Positions 1 to 11,709 of a DNA stretch of 64,000 nucleotides are shown piece by piece. Made by a program: the position numbers and the translations under genes. The first letter of the stretch is position 1. Each line of letters opens with the position of its first letter. The notes beneath the pieces are model-generated. The model was not told the DNA's origin, made no database searches, and saw only the letters and a list, made by a program, of their open reading frames with translations. Origin of the DNA: Phyto melanocephala (Eukaryota > Arthropoda > Insecta > Diptera > Rhinophoridae); the NCBI GenBank assembly GCA_941918925.1, contig OW799234.1:118953128-119017127 (forward strand), given 5' to 3'.

Positions 1-2559
1 TTTTCAATATGTGCCACATTTATGAGTATTGCCAGCTACTTCATAAATGTGCTTCGACATGCTGTAATGCTACTTCGCATTAATATTTTTGCGTTTCGCT
101 GATCGTTATATGAAAAAACAGTAAGTATGTATGTAAACGCGTATATTACTTCAACTGCGTTAAATATGTTTTTCCCGCATGCTTTATCGTTTAATATATG
201 CAGCAAAAAAATAAATATTAGCTGTTTGTGATTAACAAAAAAAGTTGAATTCAAAAGTAACTACAGTAAGTAACCCAAAAAAGTTCATCTTTTATGCTCA
301 AAAAGGTACAAGGATCTACTGTGTTTTTTCAACTAAGTTTAATCTGTTGTTCCTGTATGAGGGACGAGTCTATTCTTAACGATTATAAAGTTAGTCTAAA
401 ATTTGTTAAAGTTGTCAATGCAGATTGATAAATTTTAAATAAAGGATTGTTTATTCTCAATTTTCAGGCAATAACTAAGATATTACATAGATAGTAGAGA
501 TGGTAGCTCTAATTATTTTAATATAAATTAATTGTTTGCTTATATTCTTAATAACATAATTGCTAATTTAGCACACGGGTGAATCATCAGCTACGTAACA
601 CGTAAATTAGCCTTAATCCTAAAACACGAACATTCACTTTTCTCAGCTACTTTTTATTTTATAAACATTCCTGCAATTCACCCACTACCCAGTAAAATAA
701 CACTTTACAAAATAATGAGTTAAAAGTACTAGAAAACAGTTCTTCACTACTTAGAATAAGACATCCAAACTCGTAACTTAAACGCGGCGATGTCATTGGT
801 ACTTACCATCCTCGCTTACAAATAGAGACTCGTATAAGTATTTATCACAGTCTTTTAATTACTTAATTTAATTACTTCAATAACCCATTTCTATTATGAG
901 CTTACAGAAGTCGTTCGGTTCGTTTTTTAGAGAATCCACACTCACGTTACTTTACTCTGTTTCATATAAGATATTTGATCACAAAAGTCAAAACTCCCCT
1001 ATACACAAGACCAATGTAATTATTTATCTTAATAGAGAAATATGTTTAAAAATCTATATGGCTTACATATTTAGCAGAATTATTAAAATAATAGTTCAAT
1101 CGGTTTATGTTTTAGGTGACGATATATTCATACACACATTTGTAAACATATTTAACTTCTGATTATTGTTATTAATAATACATAGGTGTTATATATGCAC
1201 CTCGCCGCCTTTGAAGGAGATAAAGAAAAACCAAGAAAAAACTTCTAAGACATTTTGGCCAAATAAGCATTAAATTTGTACGTATGTGGTTGCACAAATA
1301 ATTCCATATGATTGAATTTTTCTATATACAAAACTATGCGAACATCCATACAAATATTTTAATGTGAACGTTTACATTATTTGCTGCCTATTTTTTATTT
1401 AATTTATTTGTGGTTTTATACTTGTTATTATGGCTACTTTAACTTCGTTTAACTACTGTCAAACATATTCGGTTGGATACAAAATAATTGAATAGTATGG
1501 AGACATTTGTATATTCTTCACCACCAACAGTGTTAAAATAGGGCATATGAGATTTGTTATTCTCACGCATGTAAAAACTATAAAAATTTTCTTTTAAGGT
1601 CTGATAAATAATATAAATATATGATCATTAACAATCTGCCTAGAAGAATTCCTACTAAAGAATTGCATAGAACAGAATTGAATTGCATATCACAAACAAA
1701 ACACATATGTGCGAAAGAGGGTTAAGCTTTTTCCATTACAAACTTACATACATACATTCTAGCTTACTGCATACTAGTTTTATTTTAGATTATCATAAAC
1801 CATGTTACATCTATTTGGTTCTTGAATTTATTACCGTTTGCAGAATAGGGTGGATCCCAACCATTATGGCAGTGCTAATATAAATAGTTAAACAAGCGCA
1901 GGTCGAAAAGCAGTAGTACATCAGAGAGTGTTGTGTATATTTCATTTTTATTGATAAAAAAAAACAATCCGCTATGTATTGATCAATACTGTTAATAAGT
2001 AATGTGCAAGATCATCTCCGCTTCATCAACATTTGCACGAAGTTCAACTACTCTTATAAATAATACTAGTTGATCTGCACTTTGCTAAATTACTTCCATA
2101 ACATATATTCTATGCGAAGGGTGGTTCAACCAAAACGCAAGATATTGTTTTTAAATAAAACAAGAAGTTTTCAGAGAATTAGTTATATTTATATTTTTTA
2201 TGATGATAGAAGTTTCTATGAAACAAGATATCTGTCAAATACTCATAACGGTCTCCGTGTGATGTTCTAACCCATTGGCTATTTTTTCAATGTCACTGAG
2301 GTTTGGGGTTCAATGTCGTTTTTGTGCCAAAATATTTCATCCTTTAGCAATTGTTGCCAATCGCATAGTTTAATTGTAATAACATATTAACAGAATTTCG
2401 TTTCGGAATATAAATATGTATGTAGTCAGCACTAATTAATTATGATTCTTGCAATAGAAATTTTATAATCACAAATGAAAAAGTTCAATTGCAGGGACTG
2501 AACTATTCCATTGGCAATGAGTGTGATTTTCTGTTTTCTGGGTGTTGAATTATTCTTGG
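1..2559. other. AT-rich DNA, no gene recognised
   Basis: No reading frame here has recognisable protein character, and no terminal inverted repeats, tandem arrays or RNA genes stand out. The short open frames are composition-driven (long runs of Ile, Tyr, Phe, Asn, Lys). It reads as unique fly intergenic or intronic DNA. Confidence 0.5.
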
Positions 2560-3215
2560 CTTATTGACGTACACTTTTTCTTGTAAATATCCCGAAAGAA
2601 GGCCAACGTCAAATCACATACTTGAAGCAGCCAATTGACATCGCAACGGCGTGAGATAAGCACCTCCCGATGAAGCTGTCAGCGCTAAAAACTGCATGTT
2701 ATAGTCACTGTTTGTAGATGCATTGGCTTTTCATTAATCAATCATGGATTCTTATTTGCCCAAATGTGGCAATTGTAAGCATTAATAAAACCTCTGTAGT
2801 GAAAGTGTGCCTCACCCTTTGGCCTATTCAACCGAACGTTCGGCGTGTTGACAACGTTTAAATTGGTCAGTAGGCTTGAGCTTCACAATCGTGTTAATTC
2901 AATATTCGTGAAATGTTCAATTGTTATGCACGACGACGAGTCGAGATTAACGGCTTTTCTACCGCACTACAGCAATGTTTTCCGCAGATCGAACTGGGCG
3001 AGCATGCACAGGTGATTTCACATTTCCAACAGACCCGGTTTGCTGAAATTTGCGCAAATTTCTGTCAATTTTAGACACATTTGTTAGGTTTTGCTGAGTA
3101 AAAATATGAAGTCTACGAATTTCATTTTGCTTTAAACGCCTTTTTTTCATAAATAGTTTAACAATCTTAACGTGCTGCTCAATAGCCTACCTTTTCATGG
3201 TTGAATTTGCCAAAC
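2560..3215 (-). pseudogene. Degenerate mariner-type transposase (IS630/Tc1/mariner)
   Basis: Read on the minus strand, 3,150-2,959 gives a helix-turn-helix-like N-terminal piece ending QQTGSVGNVKSPVHARPVRS and AENIAVVR, the linker typical of a common insect mariner-type transposase. At lower coordinates come scattered matches to the catalytic domain: a DEVHF-like block near 2,800, an INEKP-like block near 2,730 and a CDLT-like block near 2,600, separated by stops and shifts. Transposases of this family cut and paste DNA at TA dinucleotides. This copy is dead: several stops, lost catalytic context and no clear terminal repeats. The linker resembles the conceptual N-terminus of the M1 elements elsewhere in the window, so it may be an old, longer member of the same lineage. 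Family assignment is good; subfamily is inference. Confidence 0.7.
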
Positions 3216-5174
3216 ACTGAAGCAAAGAAATGCCAAATTAAGTTGGGAAATAAACTTCACGTTATGGTGTGTCTCACAATTAATATTGGGAATTATGTTT
3301 GTACTACTCTTTATAAACCTTGGCTGTTATCTGTCGGTGCAGCAAAGCCTTTTCATATCCGTGAAATATGTGAAATATATCCCAGCAAAAATGACATACA
3401 AAAGAAATAGTTAATGTATTTATGTGTCAACCTATGAGAAAGTGGGTCAATTAAAGTAAAACATGCATTATTTTAACACTAACGTGTAATTGCATATCAT
3501 CTGTTTATATAAATATATAAATACACTTTACCCAATTACAATAAGTAAATGAAACGCATGCATATTATGTGAAAATAGGGCCATGTTTCAAGAATTGTTT
3601 GAAATATTTTGCATATATTTGCACATTTTTTGAAGCACATCATTTATGACTGAACTATTTTGGACTTGCAGAGGCATGAATAATGCATTCTTTTGCACTA
3701 TTGATTTAGAAAATATCATGAAAATATCATACACTCAACTAGTGCAACATTTTTTCGTGGTATTATATAAAAATTAATTTAGTTGTTTTAAATAAAATCT
3801 TCTTTTATGGGCGTGGTATAGTCCACTTTCAAACAATTAAATTGTACTATGATGGAAACCCTATGAAAAGATAGTGTGTATGTAATTAATTTAATTTGAT
3901 GTATTTATTCGTCATTAATCATTTGAAAACAAGCTGTTATGCAACATGTTACATGCTGCATGTAAATGCAAATTTGTACATTAATACGTTAGTAGTGGCC
4001 GTGCATTTAATTATAGCATGTTTTTTGTTATATATTTTTTTTAATAGATTTAATTTATAATCATCTTATAATTTTAGCAGCAACAGACAAAATGGTTTAC
4101 ATTTAACCTCTATTGACAAATTTTGTTTACTTTTCATACACAAATTAAACACGATGAGGAGCACTTTGATTTACATTTAATCATTTCTTAACTAAAATAA
4201 TTTGTCATTAATTTTCAATACCCAGTAGCTTTGATCATTATTCCTTTAAACAGGATAAACGAATTCGAGATTTAAATGAGAATCAACAATTAAAATATAC
4301 AGAGTATTGAGCTTTATTACAAAAGGAATAACAAAATAATTGTAATCACAATTTTTAGGGGTGGGGGAAATAAACAAAAACAGCATGAATTTAAGCAAGA
4401 AATTTTAACTTTTTTTGTAACGTCATTTTAATACATATTTATTTAGCATTCTTTTGAAGTTAAGATAAAAAAATAATGTATTTCACGAGATGTTTAACCA
4501 GATTATATAGAAAAAAACTACAAATTAAAATACACAGTGTGCTTAACTTTTCCATTTTTTTTTTCATTTCGTCATACTTTATGTTTGTAAGACTGCTGTC
4601 TCTTTGGTGGCCGCAATTTCCGGTATTTTAACTAAAGAAAAATCTTTGGAAATCCTTAGGGAATTCGTTACATGTTTTTGAAAGGCTGCTTGTGTATTCT
4701 TGTTTGTCTGATGTGAGTGAAGACAAAAATAACTGACTTGTCGCTGCCAACATGAAAAATAATATGAAGAGAGATAAAAAAAAAGTAAAACAGCGAAACT
4801 TCATTTCCTTACCATGTTCTTGTAGCGAAAGTTTCACTGAAACAAGCTACAATTCTTCTTTCATTGTTGTTGTGGCATTTAGTGTTATCCTGTTTTCTTT
4901 TTGTGTTTGTATGTTGTTATGCTAATTATGCTCTTGTAAAGCTTATAATTGGGTTTCATGTTGCAAATTTCAGTTGTTTGTAAACAAAAATTTTTTTTTT
5001 GGCAAAACAAAACACAAAAAAGTAAAATAATATTGTTTCTGTTATTATTGATGTTCTATTATTGAGGATATAGAATTTATATTCTTATACATACAAATAT
5101 TTTTTATATCGAATTCAACGAAATCAAATTCAGACAGGAAATTGAAAATACTTGTTTGATTTTATTTATTTATT
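3216..5174. other. AT-rich DNA, no gene recognised
   Basis: No transposon ends, coding relics or RNA genes recognised. Homopolymer runs of A and T and short open frames only. Confidence 0.45.
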
Positions 5175-5337
5175 TTTTTATTAAAAATTGATTAATAAAA
5201 TTGATACATTGAAGAGAATGCAACAAACATACGAGTTATATATGGAAACATCCATCATGTAAAAAAAACAAGCAACTGCAGTATATTTGGCAGCTATCTG
5301 CTCAAGAGCACTAACAACAGCATTATTATTATTATAA

Positions 5338-5357
5338 TCTATATATATAAAAGTGAA

Positions 5358-5394
<37 letters not shown>

Positions 5395-5852
5395 GCTATA
5401 GACTCCGAAACTGTAAAACCGATCGGGCTCAAACTTTGGTAAGTTGTTGTACACATACCAGGGAGTGTTTATGGGTGAAAAAAAGTGGGCGGGGCCACGC
5501 CCATAAAAAATTAGTTATCAGTTTTATCTACTTGCACTTGACCGATTTTCTGAAACTTTGCACACATATTGAGCAGTTATGACTTTACAATTTCGTGATT
5601 AGAAAAGTGGGCAGTGCCACGCCCATAAAAAATAGGTATAATTTTGAGGTACTTCCACTGGTCCGATTCTTCTGAAACTTTGCACACATATTGAGCTGTT
5701 ATGACTTTACAATTTCGTGATAAGAAAAGTGGGCAATGCCACGCCCATAAAAAAATTTTATTATTTAGCTTTTTGCACTTGATATTTAATTAAAATTCAG
5801 AATTCATTTCGATTCATTAAGGGGCGTAGCAACGCGCGCCGGGTTTGGCTAG
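5338..5852 (+). mobile_element. Non-autonomous Helitron, 515 bp
   Basis: The left end is TCTATATATATAAAA, the usual insect Helitron 5' end (starting TC), preceded by host A at 5,337. The right end is CTAG at 5,849-5,852, fitting the CTRR terminus, followed by host T at 5,853; just inside lies a short GC-rich inverted repeat (GGCG...CGCC near 5,822-5,840). Insertion between A and T with no target duplication is the Helitron hallmark. Inside are a (TG)n tract and three units of 122-bp period, each opening with AGTGGGC...GCCACGCCC (starts near 5,484, 5,606 and 5,728). No Rep/helicase coding is present, so it would depend on a partner. It lies within the piggyBac relic. Confidence 0.75.
5362..5391. 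repeat. (TG)n microsatellite inside the Helitron
   Basis: About 15 TG repeats, just inside the Helitron 5' end. Confidence 0.95.
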
Positions 5853-6245
5853 TTAATATATAATTTCTGATTTTCTAGGCAGCAATTAATTTTTAAGCCA
5901 TACTTGGCGGGATTTGATAAAATATATTGCTTTAAACTGCAACGTCCAACATCCTCGGAACAGAAATAATTGCTGTAACTGTTACTTTTTCTTTTAGACT
6001 ATAATACACCTTGAGCCGTCTATTCCCAAGCTCATTGCAAAGTATCTTTTCTTCTCGGTCTTCAGCCTTATCAAACTCATTGTTCGCGAAAAATTGGTCT
6101 AGCATGTTTTTTCTTCCATACTCTTGAAAGATTTGCTCCATGAGACTTTAGTTTGGTATTCATTATTTGCAAGCCAAAATATGCATCAAGCTCAACTATA
6201 TCTAGGTTTTTCCAGACACTTCCATATAATTCTAATACTTTTTAA

Positions 6246-6660
6246 TAGTCATTTTCAGCACCAGTTGCTTAAAATTTTAACTAAGAATATGGTCAAATAA
6301 TAATTTTATATTCGTAACCACGGATGATATATTTTTGTTGACACAGGCTTTTTAACATTATTTAATTTTTAGCTATGCTACCGATGTTGTGAGCTGGATT
6401 CTTTCGGTAGAGAATAATTTTGTCTTAAGACAAGTGTAATAATGATGAATGATCATCAAAATTCCCTTCCCCCTCAGACGTCTAGCCCTTAACTTGTACG
6501 AAATTTTATCTTGTCATAAAAAATATCACCATCATCATTAAAAATTTTTTTCAATTCATATTCAGTAAGAATAAATTCAAATAGATAGTCTATTTAATAA
6601 TATTTAATTCACTCCTTTGTGTCACTATCTTAATTCTTTCGATCTTATTATTCAAATTGC
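6246..6660. other. Flank of the piggyBac relic, nothing clear
   Basis: On the minus strand this would hold the N-terminal part of the piggyBac transposase. Only an acidic/aromatic stretch near 6,590-6,500 hints at coding origin; I cannot support a gene. Confidence 0.3.
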
Positions 6661-6674
6661 ACGTCAAGACTAGG

Positions 6675-6697
6675 TAAGGTTAGGTTAGGTTAGGTTG
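6675..6697. repeat. (TTAGG)-like tail of the non-LTR element
   Basis: Plus strand reads TAAGGTTAGGTTAGGTTAGG then TTG: about four units, forming the 3' tail of the minus-strand element. The unit equals the ancestral arthropod telomere repeat, which flies lack as telomere. Confidence 0.9.
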
Positions 6698-6829
6698 AAA
6701 AGGAGGGGTATAAAAGCCCAAACCCATGACAGGTATGCACTAATGCCCAGTTGGCATGTTGTGCGCTCCATATGGATAAAAGGAATTCCCAAACAGAAAC
6801 CATAAACATAATTTCCCATAAATAACGGA

Positions 6830-7477
6830 CTAGTCCAAGAACCCAGTCCCCTCAATGTAACGCCTTATGGATCTCCACTTCGAGTTCCCCAGGTATTCCA
6901 AGTTTGGCATAGTATCCACTGTAAAATTTTCGCGCCTAATATGCCCAAACGCAGGACAATGACAGAGGTAGTGTACCAGAGTCTCATCCTCTTCCTCGCA
7001 TGCTCTACATGTTGTCTCCTCAGATAATCTCATGCTAGCTAGATGAGTTCTTAACTCCGTATGACCTGTAATTACACCGGTTAGTTTCCCAAGTGTAGTC
7101 TCAGAATCTCCTTTGATTTCCCAAGATTTGGGTCACCCCAGAGTGTTCTTGTCACCTTACATCAGTGCTTTGCCATTTTCTGACATGTTCCTACATCGCC
7201 CAACGTTTAAGTTCATCCTTAAATCGTTTAAGGGGTTTGGTGTTCTCCAAAGTTATAGTACTCAGAAGAGCTCCCATTTTGGATAATTTGTCGGCTTTCT
7301 CGTTTCCGATCAGCCCGTGATGGCTTGGTATTCATATTATCTCCAGATGTTCACAATTTGCATATGAGTTTATCTCACTCTTGCATTGCAAAACGTTCCG
7401 GGACTCAACTTTCTCCTTTCTCAATGTCTTAATCACTGATTGGCTATCCGTAAAGATACGAATCGGGGTTTCGCTAT
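6830..7477 (-). pseudogene. RNase H and cysteine-rich C-terminus of a non-LTR retrotransposon
   Basis: Minus-strand translation starts at a FTDSQSVIKTL block (RNase H strand carrying a catalytic Asp), continues to a SHHGLIGNEKADKLSKMGA block (the last RNase H motif) and ends with CRACEEEDETLVHYLCHCPAF, the CX2C...H...C motif typical of the C-terminus of RNase H-bearing non-LTR elements of dipterans. The terminal frame at 7,033-6,830 is open for 67 residues; upstream parts are broken by stops and frameshifts. The enzyme would remove RNA from RNA-DNA hybrids during target-primed reverse transcription. The 5' part with endonuclease and reverse transcriptase is absent because of truncation. Clade (I- or LOA-like) is inference. 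Confidence 0.75.
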
Positions 7478-7529
7478 ACGTCAAGACTAACTACGACTCA
7501 CTAAGTCTTGCAGGTTTCTCAAATGTTTC

Positions 7530-7919
7530 TATTTTAAAAGTAGATTTAAATTTTTCTAATAAAGGGTGGTTAAATTTTAAGGGCCGATATTGAATGCGAG
7601 CCACACCAAAACGTCAAGTTTTTTTTCTGCATTTGATTTGACATTTCGTCGTTCGTAAACTATTGACATAGAAAACCTATACATATAAAACACAATAATT
7701 TACGAACGATGATTTCTCAATCTCAATGTCCGCTGCCGAAGTCACAGCGGGCATTTGGCCGATATTATGTTCCATACATAATTTAACCATACCAATAATA
7801 TCATAACAAAAAGAAATGACAATGATTTCCTAAACAATTTGTGTTTTATTTAAAATCAACGTCGGTCCTTAAAATTTAACCACCCTTTATAAGAAAAATG
7901 TAAATCTACTTTTAAAATA
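7530..7919. repeat. Long inverted repeat with a mariner derivative at its centre
   Basis: TATTTTAAAAGTAGATTTA at 7,530 and onward is matched, inverted, by the sequence ending at 7,919, about 32 bp each side with two or three mismatches. The arms flank the M1 element directly and meet at its TA target. Confidence 0.8.
7562..7887 (+). mobile_element. M1 mariner-type MITE, 326 bp
   Basis: Terminal inverted repeats AAGGGTGGTTAAATTTTAAG ... CTTAAAATTTAACCACCCTT with TA on both sides (7,560-7,561 and 7,888-7,889). The interior keeps only the start of the element, ending near a CGATGATTTCTCAATCTC stretch, and the 3' untranslated part, with no transposase. It is an internally deleted member of the M1 lineage found repeatedly in this window. 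Confidence 0.85.
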
Positions 7920-10900
7920 TTTAAAATATTTATAAAAAGACACAAATCATAAAGGTTAATTAAATATTTTCTTTTTTTTTTTTGTTGATGATTGTTCCTT
8001 ACTCTGTAATGAATAATAAAAAAAAATTAAATTTTAGCTTGAAACAACATTAACAGTAGGATGTAAAATGGAATAAAAATTCAAAATTGGGTCATTGGAC
8101 TTGAAGATTGCAGAAGGGTTAACCAACTACACTGAAATATATTGTTCAACTAACCACAAATGTCTTTACAAAATAATTTAGATATAAGAAGAAATTCAAA
8201 AACTTACTTCATATCTTAGGAGTTAACCGTTAAGAAGTTCTTTATTTATGTTACCTGCAATAAGAAAAAACTGTATAGCCAACAAAAAAATGTAAAGATA
8301 TAAATGAGCAGAGAATGAAGTGTTTTTTTAAGGATTTATTTCCAACTGCAGTACCATCTTAATTTTTGGCAAGGTATAATACCAAAAAAACATTCCTTTA
8401 TTTTGTTTGAGTTTTAGAAGAAATAGTATAACCATGACACAGTCAGACACATAAATGCAACGGCGAATTGATACAGTAAAATAACTTTTTAGTAGATATT
8501 TTCCGTCAAAGCAAATCCGTATATCAGGGAAGGAATATCTGTTATGTTTATGAAGAAAAGGTATAACAACAACAAATATTAATAAATTTTGTACTTGAGT
8601 TCAATTATTTGATACAAAAACGAAATTCTCATTTTCCATCCCTACATTAGTAAATAAAGTAGGAACGAATTCAAATAATTTTAACAATATGCTTCCCCAC
8701 TAGCTGTTGCCAGGAGGACCTGTATGAATATGCCTTGAGTATAACAGTTTATTTCGTTTTATGTTTATTGATTGTCGGTGATTATGTGTTGGCTGTATAT
8801 ATAATCTATTTAGGTTTTTACTTAATTGTATTCGGTAACTATTTCGTTGCCTTTTTCTTATTTTCTTATCAATTTGCCAACTTTATCATTTTTTCAATGT
8901 TTGATATTATCTTTTATTTTGTTTTTTTTCCACAGCAATAAAACTTGTTTAATTTGAGCTCACACTTATTTACCTTTTGTCCGATTATTTAAAATGCTTA
9001 AACTCTCAAACTATACTTCATGACTGTGTAACAAATGCCCAATAATACTGCGTACATTTACATACATGTTTTTAAATGTGAAATGTATTTGTTTAATATA
9101 CTGGGAATATTGATCTAAAAATAAAAAATAATAATAAATATATTTTAAACAGGCAAACAGACCGAAATTCATTATTAGGTGTGCAAATTTTTCCTTTCTT
9201 TTTTTGTATATAAATAATAACATTTTTACATTATATGGATAACACCTGGTGAACAAATAATGCAGATATTTACAACGGACTAGAGAACCAGAATACTGGA
9301 ATTTTATTGTTTAAATTAGCTATTAAATATTTTAATGCAAAAAGCATATTTTTGATATTTCAACATTAGAATTTTGCCCTCTGAAGCAATGATTTGTTCG
9401 ATTTGCTTTAAGCCGGTAGATAACATTAAGGTCGCCATGCAGAAAATATTTAACGTGTAAAGGAGAGTGTTAACGCAACAATAAACACATCTACCAGAAG
9501 GCGTTCTCTCAGGTAAAAATGACATTTTACTATTATGACTATATAAGATGCAATTAGTGCACGAATTAAAACAAGTAGGACGTCCGCTACGATGAATGGC
9601 TTTGTTAGCAAGCAGTACTATAGATTCTGGGGCTTTGAAAATCTTAAAGCCACATGCCTACGCATATTGCACCTCATTAGGTGATCAACTGCATACATTT
9701 TTATGCCTTACTGCTTAAAAAATTAAAACAAGAGTTCTGTAACCATATGCAGAGAGTTGTATTGGTTTATGATAGTACTTTGTTACTTCCTGCTATTGAA
9801 ATATATTCCCTGTCTACACTTCCCAAGAGACAATAATACTTTTAAGTGAAATTCTTGGAGATCGATAATATCCAGAAGTTCTGATATTACTCGACTATTT
9901 TCTTTGGAGTTATTTGTAGAAGTGGGTATATGTAAAAAATCTAAGACAATCCTTGAACTCAAGTCCAAAATTTTTATAAAATTTCAAGCTCTGCGGCCAC
10001 AAATTTTGAAAGGTCTAAAACGAGCCCATAATTACAAAGCTGATAACGTTGGTTATTTAAGTGATATTTTTTTCATACCTTGTGTAAAAAAGTTTGCACT
10101 TTGTATAACTTATAATATGAACAAAAATATATAAATTATAAAGTTTTAATATTTGTATAGCCATGTTGACTTTTGACCCACCCTTTATGTAGTTTCATAC
10201 ATACATACGTATATATCTATAAAACCATTTTTTAAAGTTTAAATTTTTATATTTTGCCATCCATTAAATGATAGGCATATATATAGATAGAAAAGTCGAC
10301 AGGAAAATGTCAGGTAAATAAAAACAACCAACAATATATACATACATAACACACAATTTTAGTTAATTCTTTTATTACCACATCAATTCACATACTATTA
10401 TCAACGTCATCGTAGTGATCAACTTTTCATTTCATGACTGTGAGTAGTCAGCCAGTATAACAGGCATAATTATTAATCCCATTGTGGATTGTATGAATTG
10501 CCAAATACCACATTTATCTATACAAACACACACGTTTATGCAAACATAGACACATGAGTGCATATGTTGATGATAAATGAATGAATACAATTTTTGTATT
10601 ATCAATTGTAATTACTGATGTTAAATTGGTTGATTATGTTGGTATTTATATGAAAAAGTAGTGAAGAAATTAACTCTATTTAAATTCACTTGTTTGTACT
10701 TACGAACAGTGATGTACAAATATATAGAATTAACTTGTTTAGGCTATTTTGTAAAAGTTTTTCGCCAATAAAGCTTTATCTTTAAGTATAAATATTCATA
10801 ATTCATGTGGCTTATCAAGTTGCTGTTTGTCTTCTGTAAACATTTTTGAAAATTATAAAACACTTACAAAACCAGATGCAGTTTGGTATTTAAAGTATCT

Positions 10901-11256
10901 ACAGCGGTCAGCTATTTTAAAAGCTATTGAAACTTTATAAACACCGCTCTTGTTTTTTTTTTTTTTGCAACAATTTGCGGCTAAAAAATAATAAAAAGAA
11001 ATCTGGTGTTAGTTTTCGCGAAAATACGCTGAAACTAAGCTGATCAGAAAAGATATTCCGCAATTTTTTTAAAGACTCTACAATATATGGCCAAAGTAAA
11101 TAAAAATGCGAGAAAAAAATTTAAACTTTTCGAACGTAACAAACCAAAAGTGTATCAAGTGAAAATTTGCCTAAAATAATATCGAATTGAAATAGGGAAA
11201 GCACAGCCACAAAATTTTAACTTCTTTAGAAGACTTGTTTGTAGATAATTTTTTTC
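7920..11256. other. AT-rich DNA, no gene recognised
   Basis: More than 3 kb with no recognised gene or element ends. Short open frames near 9.3-10.1 kb have slightly more balanced composition, but no motif could be named. Tc3-like relic sequence may begin around 10,970. Confidence 0.4.
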
Positions 11257-11600
11257 GAAGAGAAAAAAATTAACTTAGAGGGTTTATATGGGTTCAGCTC
11301 TTACTGGAGAGATTTACGTAATGAACTACGCTATTTTCCAAAGAGAAATTTTGGTGGAGGTTTTCTTATGGTTTGGGGCGCCAACTTTACCCATGGTTTA
11401 CTGAGTTTGTTTTTCACACAACTCTTCTTCAGAAAAATTTACAACCTTCTATAAAGAGAAATCGTAGAAAAAGAAGATTTTTCAACACAATATTTAAGCC
11501 GCAGTTCATAAAAGTAACCAAATGTGATTTCGGCTACAGTCAAAAACCATACCACATTTCGAATGGCCAGCTCGTTCTCCAGACCAATTGAAACTGATTT
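11257..11600 (+). pseudogene. Tc3/Tc1-type transposase relic
   Basis: The frame opening at 11,257 and stopping at 11,452 reads EEKKINLEGLYGFSSYWRDL followed by RNELRYFPKRNFGGGFLMVW and GA. This matches the region after the first catalytic Asp in Tc3-like transposases (the family pattern is D-E-K-x-F-x-L-D-G, Y-W-x-D-L, then G-G-G-S-x-M-V-W-G). About 110 bp further on, near 11,562-11,590, a WPARSPD block gives the third catalytic region. The expected D-E at the start is E-E, a stop falls in the middle, and the N-terminal DNA-binding part is unrecognisable, so the copy is dead. No terminal repeats were identified. Such enzymes cut at inverted repeats and reinsert at TA. Confidence 0.75.
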
Positions 11601-11709
11601 ATAAATAATTTCTAGTTTTAATATGTCACAAGTGTGCGGCTATGATAGAGCACCATTCTGAAATCATACAAATAATTATAAGGGCGAAAAACAAATCAAT
11701 AGAAATAAA

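Larger units (their letters stand above)
5175..6245 (-). pseudogene. piggyBac-type transposase relic, interrupted by a Helitron
   Basis: Three minus-strand blocks, in order, match the piggyBac transposase (DDE_Tnp_1_7) fold as I know it. At about 6,230-6,110 there is DAYFGLQIMNTKLKSHGANL followed by a RPIFRE-like stretch. At about 5,950-5,890 there is GRCSLKQYILSNPAKYGLKI, the conserved block after the second catalytic region. At about 5,300-5,180 there is AKYTAVACFFYMMDVSIYNS, the block near the C-terminus. The blocks lie in different frames, the acidic residues expected just before the GRC block are missing, and a large central part is absent, so the gene is dead. The Helitron at 5,338-5,852 sits between the second and third blocks. 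piggyBac enzymes move elements at TTAA sites; no ends were identified here. Confidence 0.7.
6661..7489 (-). mobile_element. 5'-truncated non-LTR retrotransposon with 12-bp target duplication
   Basis: The sequence ACGTCAAGACTA occurs at 6,661-6,672 and again at 7,478-7,489, bracketing an 805-bp insert: a target-site duplication. On the minus strand the insert holds the 3' end of a non-LTR element (RNase H, zinc-knuckle-like tail, short 3' UTR) and ends in repeats of AACCT rather than poly(A). The 5' end is cut inside the RNase H domain, as expected when reverse transcription stops early. No autonomous function remains. Confidence 0.85.

Noticed and set aside
5181..5456. 91-codon minus-strand frame with a (TH)n run
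   Set aside because: As a single gene it is artificial: the N-terminal part is the Helitron (TG)n tract, the C-terminal part is piggyBac relic.
6675..6697. Interstitial telomere
   Set aside because: The TTAGG units are exactly at the 3' end of a retrotransposon flanked by a target duplication, so they are its tail.
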